NCBI GenBank assembly: GCA_032622095.1
Contig: CP136067.1
Span: 90,760,707 to 90,824,706, forward strand
Direction of reading: 5' to 3'
From: Siphonodentalium dalli
Lineage: Eukaryota > Mollusca > Scaphopoda > Gadilida > Siphonodentaliidae
Length of the DNA: 64,000 nucleotides
Shown here: piece by piece, positions 36,691 to 48,115 of the stretch
Position numbering within the stretch: position 1 is the first letter of the stretch
Layout of the letters: every line of letters starts with the position of its first letter
Program-made: the position numbers and the translations under genes
The notes under the pieces: model-generated
The model's input: the letters and a program-made list of their open reading frames with translations, nothing else
Databases searched by the model: none
What the model was told of the DNA's origin: nothing

Positions 36691-37140
36691 TGCAGTCAAG
36701 TTTATATTTTAATTGCTTGCATCCAGGATAAGGCATCGAAGTCACCTCTTCAATTGACAGGGTATGAGGATCTTTAGAATGACTCCAAGTCACCTCTCCC
36801 TTGTCAATGACAAGAGGATTTTTCAAAAACTGAGTGAGCATGAAAATATCATTTTGATAAGTTTTGACAAGAGGACACAACACTCTCCAAAAAGTATCAA
36901 CCCATTAGTTATCATGGATCTAACTTCAGAGAAAGTTGGCATTGAAATTCATATATACCGGTACAATAAAATGGCAATGACAATACAAACAATGCTATTA
37001 TGAATAGAGTTACATGCATTTTAATAATTGCTCTTATTCTGGAGTCAGCATCGAAGTCACCTCTTCAATTGACAGGGCATGAGGATCTTTGGAATGATTC
37101 CAAGCCACCTCTCCCGCATCAATGACATGAGGATTTTTCG
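36388..37140 (-). repeat. Triplicated exon-like module (~90 bp conserved in ~315-350-bp units)
   Basis: Minus-strand modules at 36388-36480, 36735-36830 and 37049-37145 share about 85-90% identity, while the sequence between them is much more diverged. Each is preceded by an acceptor-like CTCAG or ACTCAG and stays open in one frame, encoding FLKDLHVIDMGEVAWSQSED, FLKNPLVIDKGEVTWSHSKD and FSKNPHVIDAGEVAWNHSKD, each followed by LSIEEV. A donor-like GAG|GTGACT ends copies 2 and 3. It could be a cassette-exon array or a tandem repeat with a conserved core. I do not recognise the peptide. Confidence 0.4.
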
Positions 37141-37145
37141 AAAAC

Positions 37146-38280
37146 TGAGCATATATTAAATTTATCGTTTTTATCTGTTTTGAACTTTTGATGAGACAGC
37201 ACTGTCAGATAAGTACTGTTAAAATTTACGAAAGAAGTTACAAGTAAAAGTGGGACCAGCAATTTCTGTTGCGTTACATATACTGTAGTTAGGATACCAC
37301 CAGTCATTGAACAGGAATCACTTCTCTATTACTTTCATGGTGTATCATGGCAATTAAGATTCAGTATCAATGCTTACATGTACATTACAATTCAGAAGCA
37401 GAATACACAGAACACTGATAAGGTGTCATCACACCAAACACCAAGATAAAATATGGTCTCTTTCATGATGTTATTTAATTGTACACCCCACTGACTTATC
37501 CTATTTTCAGTAGATAAATAAACCCATATTATATTAAACTGACATCGTTTTTCAATACAATGTTACCACCATTACTTTGATAGAGGAAAGTTTATTCTCA
37601 AAGAGTATAATTATTTTACATGAACTTTATTTTAATGGTATATAACTACATATCCAACAAATGAAGCTGAAAATTCATATTTCACGTGCTGCAGGAGCCT
37701 TCAAACTCTGGTTGACACTACAGTAACAGTTGAGGCACAAGCAGACATGTTCACTGGAGAAATGTTATTAGATAGTCCACTTCAGCTGTTTCAGTCAGTT
37801 AATAAATTAGAGGAATAATAGTATGACCACTGCTCCAATCCTGTAGTTAGCCAAAATCAAGGCTTCTTTTACCATGATTTTAATGAACAGAGAACAGAAA
37901 ATTCCTTAGATGAAGATTGTCAGATCATCAATTACAATAATGTGACTTATCATCCATCCTCCTTCACAATAACATATTGCATGGTAATTTACAAAGCAGG
38001 TGTATGATATTACACGGCTGAAGATTGTCACACATTTGAGAACTGGTCCATAAATACTGTTTGTCATCCACCTTGAATGGGAAATTCAACTCATGGCATT
38101 TTGAAGCTAGAAGTAGTAACATATCATTACTGTATGGTAGACCTCAACTTCCTCATATAGCACATTGTATATCTGATTCTGTAGTCATCCTGAAAAAATA
38201 AATATATGAAGTCAGAATTTTAAATTATTTTTTATGTATGTCATGATTTGAACTGAAAAAAATCTATTATAGCATGGATC
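37146..38280. other. Stretch without recognised features
   Basis: AT-rich sequence with short ORFs only. Confidence 0.45.
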
Positions 38281-38687
38281 TTAAAGGTACTCAATCTGAT
38301 TAAGCACCCCTAAATTACTATTTCTTCGGCTTCAGGGGTTAAAAATAATTAATTTGAGTCGAGGAACCCATCCATCAAAGCTCAGAATGATCAGATATTG
38401 ATTCTTTTTTTTAATTTGTAATTTTCTCGAGATGTGTACTAATAATTGCAACAGAAACATTTATTCAAACGGACGAAGATGGATAACTCTAAAATGAAGC
38501 ACTGAGAACTTCCTTTTGACGGCATGTTCTGGGCCAGAAACAAGAGATAACAAAACTTCAAAAATTGATATCTGATCACTCTGAGGGTTGATGGGTAGGT
38601 TACTGGACTCGAATCAATTATTTTTTTTACCTCAGAAGCCAAAGAAATAGTAATTTATGAGGGTCTAATCGGATTGAGTACCTTTAA
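38281..38687. mobile_element. TTAA-flanked element, family M2 copy 1
   Basis: Begins TTAAAGGTACTCAATCTGAT and ends ATCGGATTGAGTACCTTTAA; 407 bp. Internal words 'ttaatttgagtcgaggaacc' and 'aaagctcagaatgatcagat' are shared with copies at 42793 and 45594. Non-coding. Confidence 0.9.
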
Positions 38688-40072
38688 CATTTAACCAACC
38701 ATTTTCAGACACACCTCCCCCCACTTGTTGATGAAAATCCACAAATCAGGTTCCAGCTATCTAGGTCACTTGTACCAATGTTAATCATATTTCCCAAACA
38801 TGAAATGACACACTCTATGATTTCCAGGCTTCAATTTAAAGATGAATTATCTGTTCCCACAACAAGTATATAGTTTCCTCGGTATAACATAAGAGAAATG
38901 AATCAAAAACACCTACCTGGGAACACTACTATCAATTAATATTGATTTCCTTATATAATGTGACTATCAAGTTGCCCTGTGGGACATATATTTGTCACTA
39001 TTTTTAGAAATAGTTATTGCTCAGAACAAACAGAGCTGTAAACTGTTTAAATATAATCAATATTAAGTATGCATCATCCGATTATGAAGATAACTCTAAA
39101 ATCAAGTAGCTTTGTGTTGATAATGAGGCAAAATTTTCATTGAAAAACATGTTGATAAATAACACATTTTGAGCAATTTTATACTATAATTGACATTATT
39201 TTTTAGCAAATAATCGATTCTGATAACTGAAGCAGCATTTCAAAATATGTTGTTGGAAGCTGAATATATGGGGTTCATTGAATCAACTTGAGAGTTTGCA
39301 CGCTAAATTATACATGAAATGCTTTATATAATTATTATACAATGAAGTAAAATAAATAATCACTCCAAATATTAAAAAAACATGTGAGTATAGTTAGTAT
39401 ACAGACTGTCAATGCGGTGAACGTTATTGCACCAATTTGTTGGGGCTCAAGTTCCGTGAAATATTACATGAGTGGCCAGTGTCAAATTGCATCTTGCAGC
39501 ATAACACTTTAACATAACAGATAAGTGGACAATTGTTTGCAGGTGTGGTTTGGTTTTGTATTTACTACACACCAATATTCAATCAAGTAATAATATTTGT
39601 CCACTATCTAGGCAAGTTAGTTATATATTGAACATGGCAAGAAATTAAATTAATTCTCTGGTACTGGATAGGCTCAGCGCTGTCATGCATGATGTCAAAT
39701 ATGTTGCGAGTCTCAATGACATCAGGATTGCACTATCGTGGACAAGCTGAAAAATTATACCAACAATGTAACTGAATTTACGAAATAGACCAAAATATTG
39801 CAGCTGTGTAATTAGAAGTAAAATAAAATAAAGCTTTATTCCACACCTATTGACTATTCAACCAAATCTCACCATTGAATACCTATTATTGTATGCCTCT
39901 AGTGGAATAGAAGCCGGAACTATTTTTTGTTGATGTTGTCACGAAGAAAGGTGACAAACAGCTATTATAGGTACATTTAGTATGTCAACAATCAGCTTCA
40001 GGTGATGTCCCGATCATAACCGGTTATCCATCAGACTTAAATCACAATAAAGGTAGCTGACTCATGGATTGA
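38688..40072. other. Stretch without recognised features
   Basis: No supported gene, RNA or clear repeat. Confidence 0.45.
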
Positions 40073-41094
40073 CACAATGGCAGAGGCGGACTGGGCCAAA
40101 AAAACCGGCCCGGGAAATTAATATAATACCGGCCCATCTGTTCGGGGAGTGTCTACAGTCCACCTTGGGAAATTCCAATTGCACCCCCCCCCCTTGAATC
40201 AGCATCAGACCAAATACATATTTTTGCATAATCCCATTTGCACCCCCCCCCCCCTTGAATCAGATGCAGACGAAATACATGTTTTTGCATAATTCCATTT
40301 GCACCTCTGGCCTAATATCCTATATATCCATAAGTCATGGTTCTATATATTCCCGGTACGAGACCATTAAGATATTTTTACCTGAAAAATTGCATAAATT
40401 CTAACATCTAGCGGTCTAACTCCAGACAAATGCGCACGACTACGGACAAGAGACCAGGACACACTGGGCTGTTCATGGTTGTTCGGGTCGGGGTGAGAAA
40501 ATTTTGAAAACTATACAAGAAAATCGCGAATCCTAGCATCTAGACTGGCATCAACTGAAGCGTTCCTATTTTGTTGTAAATTTTAATTGGGGGAGGGTCC
40601 GGGAGGGGTGCGTGAGATTTTTTTGGGGATTTACAGCTGGGAGTTACCGTTAAAATCGGGGTCTTTACGTGGCGTTATATGATGCTGACAAGTTCAGTTA
40701 ATGACAAAATTACGATTAGCCAATTCGGCTGGTTAAACAACACATGTTGCGGCCCACGTCCGGAATTTTCCCGGTCTCCCGATCGACCAGTCCGCCTCTG
40801 GACCCCAAATATGGTTACCCTTCATGAATTTATGTGAGAAGAGTGCCATCTTATTGGATACACGGCTGGTTAAACAACACATGTGGCGGCCCATGTCGGT
40901 TTCATTTGCGGCCCAAGTTGTGGTTGGGCGGCCCAACCACATATACCCCCCCCCCCACCCCCCCCCCCAACCGTAAAAAAAACACTCGGATTCTCGCTTG
41001 ATAGGAAATCACGTGGAATCAGAATTTTTCCGGCCTCCGGCCCATCGGGAAATTTCCCGGTCTCCCGATCGGCCAGTCCGCCTCTGCACAATGG
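40073..41094. mobile_element. Non-autonomous hAT-type element with 8-bp target-site duplication
   Basis: The element spans 40081-41086. It begins CAGAGGCGGACTGGGCC and ends GGCCAGTCCGCCTCTG, and is flanked by identical CACAATGG at 40073-40080 and 41087-41094. Eight-base duplications and CAG...CTG ends with AGGCGGACTGG are typical of the hAT superfamily. Inside are a ~70-bp tandem repeat with C-runs (40150-40300), a duplicated 3' end (40727-40799 against 40861-41086) and a long C/A tract. No transposase ORF. Confidence 0.95.
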
Positions 41095-42060
41095 TGTAGA
41101 ATAAATACAGAACACAACTTGTACCATAATCTCAAATATTTTATCAAAATCATGGTGGACAGTGCATAATTACATTCTGCTCGAGTTTTGCTGTCGCAAA
41201 ATATATCCATGCACCTTCTGCAAGTCATTTGATAAAAGATTCTCGATGACACTAGGGGTAACTTAATTTTAGGATCCTGCAAATATTAAAAAAATCATAT
41301 TCAATTAAACATGCTGCTGCATGAGTATATGATTCATATTTGATTCAACATCAGCGAAGAATATATCTATATAATATCCCTGTTGAGCTTCGCAGTGCTA
41401 AAATGAGTGTTCCGTAAGAAGCACACATCGATGGCATTGCCGTAGAGTCGTAAGCACCCCCTCATTATGAGAGTAGTTCATCTGGATGATTGATTTCAGC
41501 ATCCTGACCGACTGTACATGTGCATGTAGGTTGTGATACATGTGAGTCCGATCATGTAGCCCCAATGCCCCGCAAAATTAAAAGATTAGTTGAAATGCAA
41601 AGTAACATCATTATATTTTACTCACAGACACAGACGGCCATTGGAAATGTTTTGTCCTCTCACAAATTCCAGAATTATGGCGAAGTTGTCTTGCAGCAAA
41701 TTCAGAGGATCACATCACTCATTCTTACGATAAGCTGAGGTTAACTGCAAAATTAGTAAACACTTATTACAATATTGTTTTCATTAGAAAAAGCTATTAC
41801 TCAGACTAGTTATTTAATTGCAATTGTATACATACACATGAAATCTGAAAATTGGCCACAGCAATAACTTCCAGGGCTATAAAATCACATATGTACTTCA
41901 CCAACATTCATCAGGGACGTGGATGGAGCGTCTCCATTGGGGAGGGATGCACCTTGAATTTGAAATGTATAAAGCCACCCTTCCCCACACCCACCTCCTA
42001 AAATATCCAACACATGTTGTATTATATCAGACAAGAAGTCAAATTTGTTTTCAAGTTGGA
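41095..42060. other. Stretch without recognised features
   Basis: Short ORFs only, no motif recognised. Confidence 0.45.
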
Positions 42061-42356
42061 GCAGGAGCCCCCGGTGGTCGAATCGGTAGAGTGCCAGGTG
42101 AATTTCACTGTCACAGGCCATCCAGCGCTGACGAAGCTGGTTCGAACCCCGTCATAGGAAGGGTGACTCGAATCATGTATCTGGGCAAGTTTTGTCAGTT
42201 GCTTTCTGGGGGTTGGTGGTTTCTACACGCAGTGGGACGATTTCTTGGTGAAATCAAGCCTCTGCGTGGTCTTTCCTCCACCAGTAAAATTGACAACATC
42301 ATGTGTGGCCTAGCGGCTAGAATGACGATAAACCCTAATAAACCAAACCAATCAAG
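42061..42356 (+). mobile_element. tRNA-derived SINE, plus orientation
   Basis: The head has an A-box-like segment (GGTCGAATCGGTAGAGTG) and a clear B box (GGTTCGAACCC at about 42140), the two internal pol III promoter elements. The body ends with 'catgtgtggcctagcggcta' and a tail of ATAAACCCTAATAAACC-type words. It matches the minus SINE at 10925-11262 in its 3' half. The 155-codon ORF over it is a by-product. This is not a tRNA gene, because it lacks a cloverleaf 3' acceptor. Confidence 0.85.
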
Positions 42357-42792
42357 TTGGAGCCAGTTAAAATTGTTAATTGGAACATAAGTACTAGTAG
42401 AATGTCTGCTGAACAGTCTCTTTAACGACAATAACTTATGATGAACTTATCTTGGCCATTTTTGTCGCAAGCATCCATAGCAACTCAACTCAAATGTTGA
42501 GTTATGTTCTGCATGAAACGGGAAAAAAAGAAGATAAAATAAAAAAGAGTATTCTCTGTATATGAGCTTTGGTAGCAAGTAAAGTGCAAGTGCACTCTGA
42601 CCGACTTTAAAATCGCAGGTGCACAGATTCCCATGGTAATAAATATCTGCCATTTAAAAAATTTAACAAAAAATGTAGGAATAATGCAGTTTCCCATGGT
42701 ACTAAATGTCTGAAAGTTTTGAAACAATTGACCAAAAATTATAGGAACAAAAGCTCAAAGTAATACCCATGTATAATATATTAAAACATTTC

Positions 42793-43196
42793 TTAAAGGT
42801 ACTCAATCAGATAAAACTCCTCTCAATTACTATTTCAATGGCTTCGCTGGCTTCAGGGGTAAAAAATAGTTGATTCAAGTCGAGGAAGGCACCCATCAAA
42901 GCTCAGATTTATTAGATATCGATTTTAGAAATCTATTATTTTTCATTATCAGGAATACTTTCTGTCACAGAAGTTTCCCGAAAAAGCCGACCGACATACT
43001 CTCGATACTAAATTCCATTGAACAAAATGTTGCTATACAACAGATTTTGGGCAATTATATACGATAGTTCACAGTCGTTAGCATTATTTTTGGATAATTA
43101 TTTGATTCTGATAACTAAAGTGACCTTTGATAAAAAAAAAATTGTTGTTGGAATCTGATGCGATGGGGACCCTCTGATCGGATTGAGTACATTTAA
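42793..43196. mobile_element. TTAA-flanked element, family M2 copy 2
   Basis: Begins TTAAAGGTACTCAATCAGAT and ends GATTGAGTACATTTAA; 404 bp, with the same body blocks as 38281-38687, for example 'ttcaagtcgaggaa' and 'atcgattttagaaatctatt'. Confidence 0.9.
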
Positions 43197-44028
43197 GTCA
43201 AAAAGGGGGATAACTAAAAACAATTGGACAGACTTCATAATCACAGGTGCACAGGTTATCATTGTGGTTGCTGTCTGTGCCAAGTTTCATGGAAAATGAT
43301 TAAAAATGACTGAGAAATACTCTGCACAAATTTGTGTCCATGGACAGAAGGAGGGCTAAGATGTGTCCAGTATAACCCCCCACAACTTGCAGGGAGGGGG
43401 GGGGGGTATAATAATAATTTTGGAGGGCATTAAATAATGTCCCGACAGTCAAGGACCACAAATAGGTCCAAGGGCTGTTAATAAAACATAACGACGCTCA
43501 TGCATGTTATTATTATTAATACAACTCCATCCTTGTGTGATCAGTGACACAGAATTCACTGGGCCATGTGAGAACATTTGAAATTTGAACATACAAATTG
43601 CAAAATCCTATAGCATCTATTGAGTAGCCTCAAGGTTTTAGAAACATCAGACCTGATCTGTTGGTCTAACACAAATTATTCCACACTAATAGATTGTTTG
43701 ATAATCAATCTACAAAAAGATTTCAACCTATTGTTTCTTGTGAAATTTCCGACTATAAATGTACTAGTACATGTCTGGAATTCAACGATATTTAGAACAG
43801 TTGAAAATTTTGACCACGGTTGATGGACATAGGTTAATTGTAGCATTACCAGTCTCTGCCCCGGCTATAGGCTAATATGATATTCGCCGGACATTCGAAG
43901 GATATAGTTTACACGATACCCTTTTGCTGTATACATTGGTCTTTATATCCAATGATTCTGTCAGGCTACTTTATGCAAGTCGAATTCCTGTTTTCACAGA
44001 CCTGCGACTGACGCGTGCCACAACTGAG

Positions 44029-44094
44029 GTTGTGGCTGATGCAGTTAAACCCATTCGATTTAAATATGTGCTTAACTGCATCAGCCACAAACCC
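44029..44094. repeat. Inverted repeat, ~22-bp arms
   Basis: GGTTGTGGCTGATGCAGTTAA (44029-44049, last base unpaired) and TTAACTGCATCAGCCACAA (from 44072) are near-perfect reverse complements around a 23-bp loop. Confidence 0.85.
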
Positions 44095-45380
44095 AGTGAT
44101 TTATATAATATATATGATTTGAAACGTTGTGCCTATATATAAAAACCCATCTACATGTAGCCTCATGCATCAGCCGCATGTCTGTAATAGCAGCTTTATA
44201 CCGACATGGGTTGGCAGTCTATACATTTGTATTTATTGAATTTGTGTGCACCAGTCTCTGTCGAGACTAAGTCTGCATTAAGTACATGTGACTATATTTA
44301 TATACTGGTACGTATATACATCGTTCGTTCGAAGAGAGGTCCCTGTCGGTAATTGCCGCACAGCAAATGCTGCACATGACATGTTCACCTGAATGGCGAT
44401 CACCACCACCGGGCACTTGCAGTAAAAAGGGCAGTTCGTTCAAAGGGTACGAAGCCCCATGGCTACCCGTGGGCTTGCTATTGACAGTATTATAAGTACT
44501 AGTAGAGGTGGAGATATTTATTCTTTCGAGGTTTCGACATAAGTTTCCAACAAATGTGGTCTGTAATAACTTGTTCGAGCTATAAAAGGTGCAAAAACTA
44601 ATTTTGGCTATTGATGACTTGTGCATATTCCATTAATTCGAAATTAGGTGTTGTTGGAAATTGGAAATGAAATAATATTATCTACTTAGTGAGCTTTCAG
44701 ACAACCACGATTCAATCATAAGTGGAAGGATTTTCGTCGTAGGAAGTAACCGATAGTTAGACTGCGCATGCTCACGTCAAAATCACAAGTCAAGAAATAA
44801 TATCAAGCACCGTTTGATTTTAGATTCAAAATTGTGTCGTATCCACTTGTGACGTAATCGCAGTCGTATATACATAAAAATTTTGGCTGGAAAGATCGCA
44901 GGGTAGTCAATCACATGCTATACAAACAACCTACTCAGCTTGACAAAACAAGTCTCCACTACTTAACCCTGGTGTGGTTAGCGTTGCCACCGCGGCCAAA
45001 ATGCAAAGCCTTCTACACCGATGCTCCACCTACTAACTACAGTTGGGCCGCAGTTAGGCTCCTGCGAATATTCGATATTCGAAAGTCAAATTCGAGTCGA
45101 AATTGCCAACTCGAAATTTCGAATATACTTTGACAGAAACGTAAGCTGTTTACGGACAAGTACACATGTCGATCTTAGCTGTTTTTGTGGCATTTAATTC
45201 CAGAAAATTATGTATATATACACCGAATAATTCTTATTCTACATCGCGGATGTTCGCATGCTATTAAATATAATTATAGCCAGCAATTAGCCACTATAGG
45301 ACGACTAAATACGATGGGAATTATAGCTTTAAAATGGTAGCAAAAGCTCGGAGATTGCCGATGGACCGACGACGCGAGTA

Positions 45381-45416
45381 GCTATCGGTTGCTATGAGAC
45401 TGAGCAACCGATAGCG
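45381..45416. repeat. Small hairpin
   Basis: AGCTATCGGTTGCT and AGCAACCGATAGC pair around an eight-base loop. Confidence 0.7.
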
Positions 45417-45882
45417 TTATCCATCGTCTATCCGTCTCAGATTCCGCGTTATGTAATATCGTTGAGACTGTAAACAACACGTGTTCCCGGTTTTGAAAAG
45501 AGCATTTTGGCGGTGTTTTCTTTTGAAGTTGTCTTTCAGTTTCGGAGCTTTCGTTTACACTGGACAAAATGTCGACAGTCATTCATGTTTATTTTAAAGG
45601 TACTCAATCCGATAAAACTCCTCTCAATTACTATTTCAATGGTTTCGGGGGGGGGGGGGTCAAAAATATTTGATTCAAGTCGAGGAAGTCACCCGTCAAA
45701 GCTCAGATTTGTTAGATATCGATTTTAGAAATCTATTATTTTTCATCATCGGGAATACTTTCTGGCCCAGAACTCAGTCAAAATTGCATTATTATTACCA
45801 CTTGATTTTAGAGTTATCCATCCTTGTCTGTTTGAATAGATTTTGGTGTACACATCCCGAGCAGATTATGGCAGTTGAAGGC

Positions 45883-45963
45883 AATTATTAGTACTCATCT
45901 CGAGTAAATAACAAATATCAAAAATTATTAGTACTCATCTCGAGTAAATAACAAATTTCAAAA
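45883..45963. repeat. 40-bp tandem duplication
   Basis: The unit with 'aattattagtactcatctcg' and 'agtaaataacaaat' occurs twice with a single difference (atatc/tttc), so it is recent. Confidence 0.9.
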
Positions 45964-46286
45964 ATCAATATCTAATAACTATGAGCTTTGTTTGATGGGT
46001 TCCTCGACTCGAATCAAATATTTTTTATCCCCAAAGCCAAAGAAATAGTAATATACAGCCAGGGAAGGATCCAGGGCTGTTTTGATACCTGTTACAGGTT
46101 TGGTCGCCCAAACTCTGGAGGCCTAAATGTTCCCAAATTGCAAGTGAATAGTCTTTATCAAAGCTGAATTTTCTATATTTTGAAGGAAATCATCTATTAT
46201 AATTCAACAACATGCAATGCAAATCATCAATATTCAGTTGATATAGAGCCTTTATTTCCATAATCAAGTGTGCAGTGAGGAATGTT

Positions 46287-46535
46287 TTAACCCTTTCATG
46301 ACTGGGGCTTCTTGAAATTTAGCAAAAATCCTGTGCCAATGCATTCTCTTATACGGTATATGCGAGTCTTCCATCTAAGGAGCCTCGCATATATAAGAGA
46401 ATACATTGGCTTTTATCTTGACGTTGTAAGCCAGTGCATTTTCTTATGCGGAAGACTTGCATATATATAAGAGAATGAAATGGCATAGGATCTTTAATGC
46501 CGCACTAGTGCAGCTCTTGTCATAAAATGGCTAAT
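46287..46535. mobile_element. M3 element copy 4, nested in M2 copy 3
   Basis: The left end TTAACCCTTTCATGACTGGG is intact. The right end ('gtcataaaatggctaat') is decayed. The inner palindromes 'gagcctcgcatatataagag' match the other M3 copies. Confidence 0.75.
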
Positions 46536-46800
46536 GTCCCAATTTATATAGGAACATTCTCAAATGCAGAACAGGTGTCCCCAAAAAATCTCTGGATTCT
46601 TCCCTGTATACAGCCCTTTTAATTCAGATTGTCTGGATTCGGCAATCTGCTACGGCAACCATTTACCGTGGCCTAGTTTGCTTCAGCAAATGGCTTCGGC
46701 ATTGCCGATTGCCGTAGCCAATTATGAAGGCTGAATATAGGACCCTCTGATCGGATTGTTGTTGTTGGAATCTGTTGAGATGGGGACCCTCTGTTTGGAT

Positions 46801-46930
46801 TGAGTACGTACTTTAAACATGATAAAGCTTCAGGCAGTGCAGGGACTTACACGTGTGATGAATGCAACATGGTGTATAAAACGCAAGCATCTGGGACAAC
46901 TACCCATCTATGGAATCATCTACCCTGCGA
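46801..46930 (+). pseudogene. BED-type zinc finger fragment
   Basis: The frame reads STYFKHDKASGSAGTYTCDE, CNMVYKTQASGTTTHLWNHL. C-x2-C, the 'K...GTTT.LW.HL' stretch and H-x3-H are the BED finger found at the N-terminus of hAT transposases and related host ZBED proteins. The frame leaves the BED pattern after NHLPC. The start merges with the right end of the M2 element, so the true 5' part is missing. Most likely a hAT transposase relic; a host exon is less likely. Confidence 0.55.
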
Positions 46931-47230
46931 CCGTTGTTGCGTCTTCAAGTTTATAACAACGAGTGTTTCCGAATGCCGAATTGCAATTTTGCATGTACGT
47001 GCAGACTATATAAATTTTGCGTGATTTTAGTTCCGATAATCCGTTTAGTGGTAATATATTAATTGTTGTGATGGCAGCATGGACGTTTTAATTTGTTGTT
47101 TTTTTCTCGACAATTATAAATCGAAGTTAATAGTATCTCAAACGACAGTTCATCGCCACATAAGTTGTGATGGAACTTCATGCATGTAGTTCATAGAACG
47201 TTTCACAAATCGTTAACAAAACATGCCTAA

Positions 47231-47772
47231 GGCCAAAAGGAAGAATACCTGAGTTTAGGGTAACATGAAGGAAAAAAACAGGGGCGGGCGGGCGGTACTT
47301 CATTTTATTTTATTTTTTCATTTTATTTTTCACGGGGGATAGTATTTAAGTATTCGTGCCTTCTAATCGTCTGCCAGTGTCACTCGTATAAAGCTTGGGC
47401 AAGTCATTGTCACACCAATCAATGTCATGGTAGCTTTAATGGTGTTATAGAAGTTCAATGACATGTATAATACATATCGCGTGTTTTCTGGTTTCCGCTT
47501 TCGAGAAATCGGCGAGGTTTGCCGAACAATGACGAGGGAATACAAATATACTACAACAACAATGGCAGCACTTCCGTTTTTCGTGAATTGACGATATTTG
47601 CAAGGAAATGGTTTACTTGTTTAAGCTAATTCCGTAGTCGCGAATTCCTAATTACAAACAAATAAAATGAAGTCTGAGGAAATTTTTGAAAAACGATAAA
47701 ATGGAATTTGGCGGCAGGTTTTGAGTAGGGGCGGGCGGGTTACCCTAAACACAGGTATTCTTCGTTTTGGCC
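47231..47772. mobile_element. DNA element with 34-bp terminal inverted repeats
   Basis: GGCCAAAAGGAAGAATACCT ... at the left and AGGTATTCTTCGTTTTGGCC at the right continue inward to GTTTAGGGTAAC / GTTACCCTAAAC, about 34 bp with two mismatches. The length is 542 bp. Each end is followed inward by a GGGGCGGGCGGG-type G-run. No TTAA flank, no convincing target duplication and no ORF with motifs. Superfamily unclear. Confidence 0.85.
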
Positions 47773-47802
47773 GAATTGAGAAGCAACACACATATATGAT
47801 TC

Positions 47803-48115
47803 GATTCGATATTCGATTCTATATTCGATTCGATTTCGTGAATTCGATTCGATCAAAATATCCAATTCGCAGGACCCTAGCCGCAGTGTACTCGCCATTC
47901 GGCCATGGTGTATTGGTGTACATGTAGTTGCCACGGTGTACGTTCATTAAACTGAAAAAAGACGATACAAACTAGAAATATAACCATGTTGTACATGCCA
48001 TTCGGCCCCATTGTAGTTGCCATGGTGCCTTGCCATTCGGCCGCAGTGTATATACTTGCCGTTCGGCCGTGGTGTACTTGCCGTTCGGCTGCGGTTCACT
48101 TGCCGTTCAGCTGCA
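47803..48115. repeat. Short tandem repeats: ATTCGATTCG run and ~24-bp TTGCCATTCGGCCGCAGTGT units
   Basis: 47803-47860 repeats ATTCGATTCGATATTCG-type words. 47885-48115 repeats a diverged ~24-bp unit with TTGCCGTTCGGC. Confidence 0.75.

Larger units (their letters stand above)
45594..46816. mobile_element. TTAA-flanked element, family M2 copy 3, enlarged by insertions
   Basis: The left end TTAAAGGTACTCAATCCGAT and body match copies 1 and 2. A matching right end (GGATTGAGTACGTACTTTAA) appears only at 46797-46816. Between them are a 40-bp tandem duplication, an M3 element at 46287-46535 and a second partial right end near 46741-46758, so the copy seems to have been hit by later insertions and duplications. 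Confidence 0.7.

Noticed and set aside
42061-42160. Possible tRNA gene with A and B boxes
   Set aside because: The boxes belong to a SINE head; no full cloverleaf or proper acceptor stem follows.
41923-42390. 155-codon plus-strand ORF
   Set aside because: It lies over the tRNA-SINE and its flank; no protein motif and the SINE explains the sequence.
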